Shown here in pieces: positions 9,289 through 17,399 of a stretch of DNA of 64,000 nucleotides (position 1 is the first letter of the stretch; every line of letters starts with the position of its first letter). The stretch is from an uncultured Pelagibacteraceae bacterium. Lineage in GTDB: Bacteria; Pseudomonadota; Alphaproteobacteria; Pelagibacterales; Pelagibacteraceae. A program made the position numbers and the translations under genes. The stretch covers positions 43,162-107,161 of the forward strand of contig CABYJW010000001.1 in assembly GCA_902519465.1 (NCBI GenBank), given 5' to 3'. The notes beneath the pieces are model-generated. The model did not search any database. It was not told the DNA's origin and was given only the letters and a program-made list of their open reading frames with translations.

Positions 9289-9762
9289 TTATTCTTTTTC
9301 AAAAATTGTTTTTAAAAACCAAAGTATTATTGCTATTACGCTTAACCACATGGCAAATGCAGATGCAAAGTAAAATGGATAAAAACTTAATTCCAAATCA
9401 ATGGTTACTCTTCCATTTTTAAAAAAAGCAAATGCCTCTTTAGTAGTTCCATATGCTACGAAACACATGACTATTAACATTAATAAAAATCTAAAAAATG
9501 TTATAAACTTTTGCAGTGTCTTGTTATCTATATTCTTAATAAAATCAGCTGAAACATGAGCGTTTAAAAAAAAAGCCCTAGGCATAGCTAAAAAAGCCAC
9601 CAGGGCAATGCCGAACTCAACAATCTCAATTGTGCCTGCAACAGGAGAATTAAAAAATCTTCGACCAAAAACATCACAAAAAGTTAATATAGCAAGTGAA
9701 AACAAAATTAAGCCAGATGCTATGGCCGCATAATCAAATATTTTATTTATTTTAATTTGCAT
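9289..9762 (-). CDS. TRAP transporter small permease (DctQ type)
   Basis: A 157-aa protein with four predicted membrane helices and the DctQ pattern FCDVFGRRFFNSPVAGTIEIVE between helices 1 and 2. A longer frame opens with GTG at 9807, only 8 bp from the divergent FAH gene start. The ATG at 9762 is preferred because it leaves a 53-bp gap for promoters and the protein then begins just before helix 1. Its partner is the large permease, 3 bp downstream. Confidence 0.85.
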   Translation of the reverse strand: MQIKINKIFDYAAIASGLILFSLAILTFCDVFGRRFFNSPVAGTIEIVEFGIALVAFLAMPRAFFLNAHVSADFIKNIDNKTLQKFITFFRFLLMLIVMCFVAYGTTKEAFAFFKNGRVTIDLELSFYPFYFASAFAMWLSVIAIILWFLKTIFEKE

Positions 9763-9815
9763 AAGAATATTGTAGCCTAACAGAGTTTTATAGATAAAGG
9801 CACTCAAAATAGATT

Positions 9816-10667
9816 ATGAAATTTGTTTCTTTTTTACAAAATAACCAAGCTAAATTTGGAATTTCTGATGGAAAAAACATCACAGATCTGACTGGAAAAA
9901 TCAGAGGAGCAAATACTTTAAAAGAATTGATTGCTAATAAATTAATTCTAGAAGCAAAAGAATTTTTAAAAAAAAATCCAGGAAAAATAAATCTTGATGA
10001 AATTGAATATCTGCCTGTGATTCCAAATCCAGGCAAAATTGTTTGCGTTGGTCTAAATTATAGTGAGCATGTGAAAGAGACCGGTAGAACAGTAGAGCAA
10101 AATCCGGTAATTTTTCTTAGAGTGCCCGAGAGCCAAACTGCACATAAGCAACCAATACAAAGACCTCAAGTTTCGGAAAGTCTAGATTATGAATGTGAGA
10201 TGGCTGTTATAATGGGTGATGCAGGGAAACATATTAAACCTGAGGACGCTCTCAAACATATAGTTGGTTATTCTTGTTATAATGAGTGCACCGTTAGAGA
10301 ATGGCAACAGCATACTAGACAATTTGGAATGGGTAAAAATTTTGAGAAGACTGGAAGCTTTGGACCCCACATGGTCTTGGCTGAAAATATTTCTGATTAC
10401 ACAAAATTATCAATTCAAACACGTTTAAATGGCAAAGTTATGCAAAGTGCTAGTTTAAGCCAGCTTATTTTCGATATCCCAAGTTTAATTTCATACGTTT
10501 CTAAAGCCATACCATGGAGAGCTGGCGATGTATTGGTTACAGGTACACCAGGGGGTGTCGGCTTCAAAAGAAAACCTCCAATATTTATGAAAGAAGGGGA
10601 CCAGGTAGAGGTAGAGATATCAGAAATTGGTATACTTTCGAACATAATTAAGGATGAAAAAATCTAA
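9816..10667 (+). CDS. Fumarylacetoacetate hydrolase (FAH) family protein
   Basis: A 283-aa protein with a small N-terminal domain and a C-terminal FAH fold starting at about residue 70 (GKIVCVGLNYSEHVKE). Metal ligands E126 and E128 sit in SLDYECEMAV. The third ligand position, usually D in an ND pair, is E157 in CYNECTVREWQ. GKNFEKTGSFGP and TGTPGGVGF follow. FAH-family enzymes hydrolyse or isomerise ring-cleavage products such as acylpyruvates and 2-hydroxyhepta-2,4-diene-1,7-dioates. Beside an extradiol dioxygenase and a TRAP transporter, action on a ring-opened aromatic is the natural inference. The exact reaction cannot be told. Confidence 0.88.
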   Translation: MKFVSFLQNNQAKFGISDGKNITDLTGKIRGANTLKELIANKLILEAKEFLKKNPGKINLDEIEYLPVIPNPGKIVCVGLNYSEHVKETGRTVEQNPVIFLRVPESQTAHKQPIQRPQVSESLDYECEMAVIMGDAGKHIKPEDALKHIVGYSCYNECTVREWQQHTRQFGMGKNFEKTGSFGPHMVLAENISDYTKLSIQTRLNGKVMQSASLSQLIFDIPSLISYVSKAIPWRAGDVLVTGTPGGVGFKRKPPIFMKEGDQVEVEISEIGILSNIIKDEKI

Positions 10668-10704
10668 AATTAAAGCTAAGCTTAAATAATAAATTAATTT
10701 ATTT

Positions 10705-10710
10705 GGGGGA
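10705..10710 (+). promoter_or_regulatory. Ribosome binding site deciding the TRAP binding-protein start
   Basis: A GGGGGA run lies 4 bp before the ATG at 10715. It favours this start over the in-frame TTG at 10703, which would place the ribosome site inside the gene and spoil the signal peptide. Confidence 0.6.
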
Positions 10711-10714
10711 AAAA

Positions 10715-11731
10715 ATGATTAAGAAAAAACTGATTGGTTTTTTGTTTGGAGTTTTCTCTTTAAGTTTAATCAGTTCAGCATCTGCTACTGAGCTTAAATT
10801 GGCAACTTTCGAACCACCAAAAGCTTTCATCGCTAGTAAAATTCTAGGAGCGTGGGCTGAAAAAGTTAATAAATGTGCAAATGGTAAATTGAATGTAAAG
10901 ATGTATGCCGGTGGAGTTCTGGGTAGTCCGCCTAAGCAATATGACATAGTTACAAAAGGCGTTGCTGATATCTCGTGGACTGTTTTAGGTTACATTGGGG
11001 GTCAGTTTCCTTTAAGTTCAGTAATTGAGTTACCATTTTTAACAAGAACATCTGCTGCAGGTTCAACTGCTTTAAATACTTTATATGATGAAGGATATCT
11101 TGATAAAGAAATGTCGGGAATTCATTTAATTGGATTACACTCAAATCCTGGTTACCAAATTCATATGAAAGATACTAAGGTTATGGATCCAGCTGATTTT
11201 AAAGGAAAAAAAATGAGAGTTCCTAGCAAAATAGCAGGAACAATTCTTAAGACCTTAGGAGCTACTGGAGTAAAGGTTCCAGCTCCTGGTACTTACGAAG
11301 CTCTTAACAAAGGTGTGTTAGACGGAACGCCTTTTCCTTACACAGCTGTAGGTTCATTTAAATTATTTGAAGTAACAAAATATCACACAGAAGTTAATAT
11401 CACGAATGCTACTTTTGGTTTGATTATGAATAAAGACAAATACAAAAGTTTAGACTCAGTGCAAAAAAAATGTATTGATAAGTTCAGTGGTCATGCTTTT
11501 AGTGGTTGGGCTTCGAATTTAATTGATAGACAAAATGCTAAAATGAAAGAAGTTGTTGCAAACACTCCAGGTCATGAGATTGCGGTTGCTTCTCCTGCTG
11601 TCCTTGCTAAGTATAAAAAAATACTAAAACCTATTGAGAAAGATTGGTTAGCGGAAATGAAGGGCAAAGGTCTTGATGGTGATGGTGTGTTAAAAAGAGC
11701 CAGACAAATCATTAAGAAAATTGACGGTTAA
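10715..11731 (+). CDS. TRAP transporter substrate-binding protein (DctP type)
   Basis: A 338-aa periplasmic protein. The N-terminus MIKKKLIGFLFG with a hydrophobic core and SASA-TE cleavage site is a clear Sec signal peptide. The mature part has the DctP pattern: ELKLATFEPP start, QYDIVTKGVADISW, DFKGKKMRVPS (which holds the conserved arginine used by many TRAP proteins to bind a carboxylate) and YEALNKGVLDG. A carboxylate-bearing ligand is therefore likely from family knowledge. The neighbouring ring-cleavage genes suggest an aromatic acid (inference). A strong terminator follows. Confidence 0.93.
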   Translation: MIKKKLIGFLFGVFSLSLISSASATELKLATFEPPKAFIASKILGAWAEKVNKCANGKLNVKMYAGGVLGSPPKQYDIVTKGVADISWTVLGYIGGQFPLSSVIELPFLTRTSAAGSTALNTLYDEGYLDKEMSGIHLIGLHSNPGYQIHMKDTKVMDPADFKGKKMRVPSKIAGTILKTLGATGVKVPAPGTYEALNKGVLDGTPFPYTAVGSFKLFEVTKYHTEVNITNATFGLIMNKDKYKSLDSVQKKCIDKFSGHAFSGWASNLIDRQNAKMKEVVANTPGHEIAVASPAVLAKYKKILKPIEKDWLAEMKGKGLDGDGVLKRARQIIKKIDG

Positions 11732-11745
11732 TAATAATTAAATAT

Positions 11746-11783
11746 TTTGAGCCCGCGTTATGTATAGCGGGCTCAAACTTTTT
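11746..11783 (+). terminator. Rho-independent terminator after the TRAP binding protein
   Basis: A perfect 11-bp inverted repeat, TTTGAGCCCGC (11746-11756) and GCGGGCTCAAA (11767-11777), encloses a 10-nt loop and is followed by CTTTTTC. It separates the binding-protein gene from the dioxygenase gene that begins at 11800, so the latter needs read-through or its own promoter. High binding-protein expression with partial read-through is a common arrangement. Confidence 0.85.
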
Positions 11784-11799
11784 CTAGTATATTAAATTC

Positions 11800-12774
11800 A
11801 TGGCAGTAAAAGCACTAAGCTACATTGGGGTAAACTCTGATAAACTCGAAGATTGGTCTGACTATTCAGAAAAATGTTTAGGTATGCAAAGAGTTGATAG
11901 AGGTAAGGGTGCTCTTTCATTTCGAATGGATGATCACAAACAAAGGTTAGCTATAACCGGAGATACTGGGGACAGCTTGGCATTTGTGGGTTTTGAGGTA
12001 GATAATAAAGATGATCTTCAAACTTACGCAGCAAAACTTGAAGCTAATGGTATAAAAGTAAATATTGGCAACTCATCTTATTCTGATAAACGATTTGTCG
12101 AAGAATTAATTCATTTTAATGATCCTCAGGGTAACAGGGTTGAAATGGTTTATAATCCAATGAAAGATACAGAACCTTTCAAACCTTCTCGGCCTATTTC
12201 TGGATTTAAAACTGGAGCTTTGGGTATGGGCCACGTAGTTTTACATGTTAAAGATTTTAATAAGGTAGTTCCTTTTTATAAAGATATATTAGGTTTTAAA
12301 ATAAGTGATTATAGTAATACACCAATCTCATTATGTTTTTTTCATATTAATGGACGTCACCACAGTTTAGCTTTGTTTGGTTCAGGAAAAGTTGGTTTTC
12401 ACCATTTCATGGTTGAGTACAACAGTCTGGATGATGTTGGACAAGGTTATGATTTAGTACAATACAAAGACAATGCTATTGCATATACAATGGGTCGGCA
12501 TACAAATGATTATATGACGTCTTTTTACTCTATTACACCTTCTGGTTTTTTTGTAGAGAACGGTTGGGGGGGAAGAATAATTGATCCAAGTACTTGGAAA
12601 TCTCATGAAACTTTTGAGGGACCAAGTTTTTGGGGCCATGAGAGACTTTATCTCCCAGAGAATGAGAGGATGAAGTTTAGAAACAAAAGATTAGATACAG
12701 CTTCGAAAGGGAAACAAGCTCCATTATTAGTTGATTGCCCTTGGCTATATTCAAAAATTAATAGTAAAAAATAA
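11800..12774 (+). CDS. Type I extradiol ring-cleavage dioxygenase (VOC superfamily)
   Basis: A 324-aa two-domain VOC protein resembling 2,3-dihydroxybiphenyl 1,2-dioxygenase (BphC). All the catalytic residues known for that family can be aligned by eye: Fe ligands H145 (GMGHVVLHV), H202 (FHHFMVE) and E253 (GFFVENGW), and second-shell residues H188 (GRHHSLA), H234 (GRHTNDYMTSF) and Y243. It should open a catechol-type ring next to the hydroxyls. The true substrate is unknown. The flavin hydroxylase follows after 20 bp, so the pair probably performs hydroxylation then ring opening. Confidence 0.9.
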   Translation: MAVKALSYIGVNSDKLEDWSDYSEKCLGMQRVDRGKGALSFRMDDHKQRLAITGDTGDSLAFVGFEVDNKDDLQTYAAKLEANGIKVNIGNSSYSDKRFVEELIHFNDPQGNRVEMVYNPMKDTEPFKPSRPISGFKTGALGMGHVVLHVKDFNKVVPFYKDILGFKISDYSNTPISLCFFHINGRHHSLALFGSGKVGFHHFMVEYNSLDDVGQGYDLVQYKDNAIAYTMGRHTNDYMTSFYSITPSGFFVENGWGGRIIDPSTWKSHETFEGPSFWGHERLYLPENERMKFRNKRLDTASKGKQAPLLVDCPWLYSKINSKK

Positions 12775-12794
12775 AATCAGTTTAATTTAAATTA

Positions 12795-14240
12795 ATGAAA
12801 CAATACGATGTTATAATTGTGGGTTTGGGTCCAACTGGAGGCACCCTCGCAAATTTATTAGCTCTTAATGGATTTTCAATACTAATTTTGGAAAGAGAGA
12901 AAAACTTATACGCTTTGCCTAGAGCAGTTCATTTTGATGATGAAATCATGAGGGTTTTTCAAACAATAGGAATTACAAAAAAGTTTCTAAAAAACACTAT
13001 AATCAACAAAGGTACAAAGTTTGTAAATTCTGATGGTAAAGTTTTACTTGATTGGCCACGTCCTAAGTCAATTACTAAAAATGGATGGTATCCAAGTTAC
13101 AGGTTTCACCAGCCAGATTTAGAGAGGAATCTTCGAAATCGACTTAAAAAATTTAAAAAAGTAAAATTGATGCAAAACACAGAAGTAATAGAAATTAAAA
13201 ACAATAGAGATTCGGTTAATTTATTATTTAAGAGTAAAAATAAACTGCAAAAAGTTCACTCAAAGTACGTAGTTGGCTGTGATGGAGCACGATCTACAAC
13301 TAGAGAGCAGATGGGTTCAGTTTTGGATAACTTGGGCTTTACTCAAAAGTGGGCTGTGGTTGACTTAATATTAAGAAAAAATAAAAATAAATTGCCAGAT
13401 AGAACAATTCAATACTCAAACTCAGAAAGACCAGCTACTTATTGTAGAAATGTTGGTAAAAGGAGACGATGGGAATTTGCTATTCAAGATAATGAAGATG
13501 AAAAAGAGATATTATCGGATGAATACATTTGGAATTTTCTCAAGCCTTGGCTTAAACCAAAAGATGCATATTTAGAGAGAAAAGCAATTTATATTTTTCA
13601 ATCAGCTATTGCAAGAAAGTGGAGAAAGGGTAGGATTTTTATTGCCGGGGATGCTGCTCATCTCATGCCACCATTTATGGGTCAAGGAATGTGTGCTGGT
13701 ATAAGAGATGCGTCTAACCTGGCTTGGAAAATTAGTTGGTGTATTAAAAAAAATCATAATGAGAAATTTTTAGATACTTATCAAACCGAAAGATTCTCAA
13801 ATGCAAAAGAGTATATCGAGACAACAATGCGAATGGGAGAATTTGTTAATGCCGTAGGATCAGAGAATATTACTGATAATATTTCGTCTGGTCCGGACGG
13901 TACAAAGAGTATGCAATCTATTAAGCCAAAGCTAGGAGTTGGGCTTGGTAGTAATAAAGATAAAAATAGGGGTAAAATTTTCCCGCAACTTAAAATGAAA
14001 GATGGCAAAACTTTAGATGAGAAGTTTTCAAGGTCACCCTTATTGCTTACTTCATCTAAATTGAGTAAAAAGTTATCTTTAAATAAAATTCAGTCTATTA
14101 CAGACAAAGACATTAGAGGTCTAAGCAACATATTAAAATCTTATAATGCAAAAGCAATTATTGTTCGACCAGACAGATATATTCTAAAAACATTTAAGAA
14201 AGTTAAAGATTTTAACCAAATAGAAACTTTACCGCTTTAA
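12795..14240 (+). CDS. FAD-dependent aromatic hydroxylase (MhpA-like)
   Basis: A 481-aa flavoprotein monooxygenase of the PheA/TfdB/MhpA type. It has the dinucleotide motif VGLGPTGGTLANLL at residues 9-22, the RAVHFDDEIMR stretch typical of 3-(3-hydroxyphenyl)propionate hydroxylases, the DG motif GCDGARSTTR, and IFIAGDAAHLMPPFMGQGM for FAD ribityl binding. It is shorter than MhpA (about 550 aa) because the thioredoxin-like C-terminal part is reduced. The enzyme would ortho-hydroxylate a phenolic substrate to a catechol for the preceding dioxygenase. Its last 29 bp overlap the convergent BKACE gene. Confidence 0.88.
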   Translation: MKQYDVIIVGLGPTGGTLANLLALNGFSILILEREKNLYALPRAVHFDDEIMRVFQTIGITKKFLKNTIINKGTKFVNSDGKVLLDWPRPKSITKNGWYPSYRFHQPDLERNLRNRLKKFKKVKLMQNTEVIEIKNNRDSVNLLFKSKNKLQKVHSKYVVGCDGARSTTREQMGSVLDNLGFTQKWAVVDLILRKNKNKLPDRTIQYSNSERPATYCRNVGKRRRWEFAIQDNEDEKEILSDEYIWNFLKPWLKPKDAYLERKAIYIFQSAIARKWRKGRIFIAGDAAHLMPPFMGQGMCAGIRDASNLAWKISWCIKKNHNEKFLDTYQTERFSNAKEYIETTMRMGEFVNAVGSENITDNISSGPDGTKSMQSIKPKLGVGLGSNKDKNRGKIFPQLKMKDGKTLDEKFSRSPLLLTSSKLSKKLSLNKIQSITDKDIRGLSNILKSYNAKAIIVRPDRYILKTFKKVKDFNQIETLPL

Positions 14241-14991
14241 CTTTAGTTTCGTTATTTGGAGCTATACTTCCATCTGGCATTAAAAGAGAATTTTCAAAAC
14301 CAACTCTGATTTTACCACCAAGTTTAATTGCAGTTTTGAGACAAGACATTTCTTCTTTTGAAAAAGCGCATACAGCCCAATCTGCAATTAAATTGTGGTC
14401 TTTAAGTTTTTGTATAAATAATGGAATTTTTTCAGGGTTACTAACTTTGCCTGAATAATGTCCTATAGTGAACATACACCAAACTCTTGTTTCTAAAAGT
14501 TTTGCTTTTTTTAAAACGTCTGAGAGCAGATCTAAATCGTCTGGTTCATAACATATATGTTGAACTTTTGTACCTTCTTCATATAGTTTTTGATAAACTT
14601 TGATATCTTCTAATTCAGGTTTTCTTGATGGTATCATTTCCCTTACGGCAATTGAAATACCTGGTGGCAATACCTCATAAGCTAATTTTCGCATTTCGGG
14701 TGGGGAATATTTTCCAACAGCCTCTGTTGTTATTTGCAAATGCATTTTAGGAACTTTTTGATGAAGTTCGCTTAATGCTTCTTTGCATAAGCCAGAGTCT
14801 AAAATATGTTGGCCGTTTTCATTTCTAATGTGAAAGTGAATAGCGTCTGCACCAGAATGATAACAAGCTTGACCTGTTTTTACAATTTCTGGAATTGTCA
14901 TTGGAACTTCAGGGTGATCTTTTTTCATTGGCCTTGCTCCGTTCGGAGCTACCATTAGGTTGGGTAAATGTATTGGTTTAGAATAATCCAA
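14212..14991 (-). CDS. Beta-keto acid cleavage enzyme (BKACE, DUF849)
   Basis: A 259-aa TIM-barrel protein of the 3-keto-5-aminohexanoate cleavage family. It carries VAPNGARP near the start, the zinc-binding pair H52 and H54 in DAIHFHIRN, an ITTEAVGKYSP segment and E233 in RVGFENSL. The family condenses a beta-keto acid with acetyl-CoA to give acetoacetate and a new CoA ester, and it serves many pathways. Here the gene follows the UbiH-like gene with a 1-bp gap but also abuts the aromatic block, so it may process a late intermediate of that route (inference). Confidence 0.9.
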   Translation of the reverse strand: MDYSKPIHLPNLMVAPNGARPMKKDHPEVPMTIPEIVKTGQACYHSGADAIHFHIRNENGQHILDSGLCKEALSELHQKVPKMHLQITTEAVGKYSPPEMRKLAYEVLPPGISIAVREMIPSRKPELEDIKVYQKLYEEGTKVQHICYEPDDLDLLSDVLKKAKLLETRVWCMFTIGHYSGKVSNPEKIPLFIQKLKDHNLIADWAVCAFSKEEMSCLKTAIKLGGKIRVGFENSLLMPDGSIAPNNETKVKAVKFLFG

Positions 14992-14992
14992 T

Positions 14993-16123
14993 TTAAAATA
15001 TTCCTTTGTTAGAAACCCTCAAACTAACATCTTTTAAAATATTAAGTTTATTAATATCTTTTAATATAACTTTTTTTATAGGCTCTGTAATTTTATTAAA
15101 TTTAAAAAAGTTATTTAAAAAATTTATTCCTAAACCGAAGAGAAGGTTTTCTGGTTTCCTTTGTCTTAAATATTCGTCTATAAATAATGAATCTTTGATT
15201 TGAATGCCATTTTTTACGTATTCTTTAATTTTACTATTTAAATACAAAACATCTCTAATAATTAAGTTAAAACCCTGTCCAGCGACTGGATGAACATTGT
15301 ACGATCCTTCTCCGAGTACTAAAGTATTTTTCTTGTTAAAATTTGACCTAAATTTAAATGATATTGGGAAACAGTCTATTTTAGAGATTGCGAAATTACT
15401 TTTTAATTTAAGAATTTCTTTTAGTTTTTTTGTCACAAGTGGGGTTGGGTTTTGGTTTTTAAATTTATCACTTACGCTCCAGACGAAAGAGAATTTGTTT
15501 TTGTTTAAAGGTAGAATGGCCATTGGCCCCTCTTTTAAGAAAAACTGCTTGGCAGTATCTATATTTAAATTGTGATTTACAATGGACGTGAATGCAATAT
15601 CATTTGTTTTGCTCTCAATAAATCTATCGCCAAATATATTTTTAACAATTTCTGATTTGCTACCTGTACAAACAAATATAGCATCATAATCGATTTTCTT
15701 ATTTGCGAAAAAAACCTTGTTCTTTTCAACATCTATTTTACTTACTTTTTTGTAGTATGTTTTTAAATTTTTATATGTATTTATTTTCTTTTGAATTATT
15801 TTTTTTAAAATTTCGTTTTGGAATAAAAACATTAAATTTTCATCTTTTTTTGAAAGATTCATAAAATGCTTGATTTCTCCAGAATACTCTTTGTAAAGAT
15901 CTATTTCTTTGGATTGAAAAAAAATTTTCTTATATTTTTTACCAATTAAATCAATCAGACTTTTATAGTTACTATCAGAAATAGCTGTAGTTCTTACATC
16001 TTTTCTTTTTTCTCCTTCGGGCGTCGCGATTAAGTGAACTTCTAAATTAAGCCTACCCAGAATTAATGCAGTTGTAAGACCTGTCAATCCATTTCCAATT
16101 ATACAAATTTTTTGTTTAATCAT
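14993..16123 (-). CDS. UbiH/COQ6-family FAD-dependent ubiquinone hydroxylase
   Basis: A 376-aa flavoprotein with an N-terminal GNGLTGLTTALIL dinucleotide motif, DVRTTAIS as in UbiH/UbiF/UbiM proteins, and a C-terminal GEGSYNVHPVAGQGFNLIIRD in place of the usual GDAAH-HP-AGQG-N motif. The family hydroxylates the ubiquinone ring. Which ring position is modified cannot be told, so no symbol is assigned. It overlaps the end of hemE by 8 bp on the same strand, forming a hemE, ubi-like, BKACE run leftward from the presumed origin. Confidence 0.85.
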   Translation of the reverse strand: MIKQKICIIGNGLTGLTTALILGRLNLEVHLIATPEGEKRKDVRTTAISDSNYKSLIDLIGKKYKKIFFQSKEIDLYKEYSGEIKHFMNLSKKDENLMFLFQNEILKKIIQKKINTYKNLKTYYKKVSKIDVEKNKVFFANKKIDYDAIFVCTGSKSEIVKNIFGDRFIESKTNDIAFTSIVNHNLNIDTAKQFFLKEGPMAILPLNKNKFSFVWSVSDKFKNQNPTPLVTKKLKEILKLKSNFAISKIDCFPISFKFRSNFNKKNTLVLGEGSYNVHPVAGQGFNLIIRDVLYLNSKIKEYVKNGIQIKDSLFIDEYLRQRKPENLLFGLGINFLNNFFKFNKITEPIKKVILKDINKLNILKDVSLRVSNKGIF

Positions 16124-17126
16124 TTTTTTTTCTTATGAACTTAACAATAAAATCTATTGTCTCTGGTTTTGTCTCTGGAAGGACCCCATGTCCTAAGTTG
16201 AAAATATACGGATAATTTGAAAAAGTTGAGATGTATTTCATAATATTTTTTTGTAAATCTTCTAATGACCCAAGTAGAATTTTAGGATCTAAACCGCCCT
16301 GTATTGGTATTCCACCAGCCTTTTTCAAGATCCATGATGGTTCAATATCGTAATCTATGCTTATGCAATCTGGTTTAACTGTTTTGCAAAATTCTTCATA
16401 TTTTTTACTTATGCCTCTTGGAAAACAAATAATTGGCTTGCTTAGTTTCTTTAATCTTTCGACAATTCTTTTGGTTGGATCAAAACAAAAGTTTTTTATT
16501 TTATTTTCTGGAAGTAATCCTGCCCATGAATCGAATATTTGAACTATATCTGCTCCTGATTCTATTTGTTTTTTAAGGTGCAGGTATATTAAATCTTCAA
16601 TTTTATACATTAATTTTTCTATTTTTTCTTCTTCTTTAAAAAAGCTTTTAATATTAAAATTTTTCTTTGGTGACTCTTTGTTAATCATATAGACTAAAAG
16701 AGTCCATGGTGCCCCGGCAAAACCAATCAGATTTGTATTTTTTAGTTTTTCTTTTGTTTTTTTTATTCCTTCATAAACTGGAGATACCCGATCAATAAAA
16801 TCATCTTCTTTAAAATTTATTATTTTATCAAAATCTATTTCCCCTAGAATAGGCCCGTATCCTTTTTTAAATTCTACTTTTTGGTTTAAACCATAAGGTA
16901 TTATTAAAATATCAGAAAAAATTATAGCTGCATCTAATTTAAATCTATTTATGGGTTGTAATGTGATTTCTCTTACCAAATCAGGATTTAAGCATAGTCT
17001 TATAAAATCTTTATTTTCACTTCTAATTTTTCTAAATTCAGGAAGGTATCTACCAGCTTGTCTCATAAACCAAATAGGTTTAATAGAAACATCTTTATTA
17101 ATTATACAGTCTGTTATTTTATTCAT
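16116..17126 (-). CDS. hemE: Uroporphyrinogen decarboxylase
   Basis: A 336-aa enzyme that decarboxylates uroporphyrinogen III to coproporphyrinogen III in haem synthesis. The diagnostic KPIWFMRQAGRYLPEFR motif is at residues 17-33, followed by DAAIIFSDILIIPYGL, GFAGAPWTLLVYM, FDSWAG and NLGHGVLPET. Length is normal. In Caulobacter and Rickettsia hemE borders the chromosome origin, and the same arrangement is seen here. Confidence 0.97.
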   Translation of the reverse strand: MNKITDCIINKDVSIKPIWFMRQAGRYLPEFRKIRSENKDFIRLCLNPDLVREITLQPINRFKLDAAIIFSDILIIPYGLNQKVEFKKGYGPILGEIDFDKIINFKEDDFIDRVSPVYEGIKKTKEKLKNTNLIGFAGAPWTLLVYMINKESPKKNFNIKSFFKEEEKIEKLMYKIEDLIYLHLKKQIESGADIVQIFDSWAGLLPENKIKNFCFDPTKRIVERLKKLSKPIICFPRGISKKYEEFCKTVKPDCISIDYDIEPSWILKKAGGIPIQGGLDPKILLGSLEDLQKNIMKYISTFSNYPYIFNLGHGVLPETKPETIDFIVKFIRKKND

Positions 17127-17399
17127 ATTATATATTATAGTTTTAAATTATAATTGATGTAATAGGGTATGTTGGTTGGTATAATTTGAATAATTATTCA
17201 TTTATCTACATTTTTATACATTTTAAATGACATTATTTACTGAGAACTAGGTATTTATGCACAAAGTCTAATATAAGTTATAAAATTATAAACATAGGAT
17301 AAAATGTTCGTAATTTGTTAATCTCGTATGAATAAAAAAAATATTTCTATTAATCTATATGTATAACTATTAATTGTTATAATTTAATTAACAAAATTA
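17127..17399. other. Probable chromosomal replication origin (oriC)
   Basis: This 273-bp gap has no gene, is extremely AT-rich and lies between divergent hemE and ppsR, which is the known position of oriC in Caulobacter and Rickettsia. It contains one perfect DnaA box TTATGCACA (17255-17263). Three 9-mers differ by one base from TTATNCACA: TTATCTACA (17202-17210), TTATAAACA (17286-17294) and, on the minus strand, TTATACATA (17358-17366). The last 60 bp are almost pure A/T and could be the unwinding element. No TTAA-N7-TTAA CtrA site was found. It must also hold the hemE and ppsR promoters. Confidence 0.75.

Noticed and set aside
9763-9807. N-terminal extension of the TRAP small permease from GTG 9807
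   Set aside because: It would leave only 8 bp to the divergent FAH gene and adds residues before the first helix that the family does not have.
5301-14991. Catabolic block as a genomic island integrated at tRNA-Gly
   Set aside because: The block lies on the 5' side of the tRNA, whereas integrases usually recombine at the 3' end. No integrase and no repeat of the tRNA end was seen at the far boundary.
17341-17399. CtrA-type TTAA repeats in the presumed origin
   Set aside because: Several TTAA words occur, but none has the 7-bp spacing. They are expected in DNA this rich in A and T.
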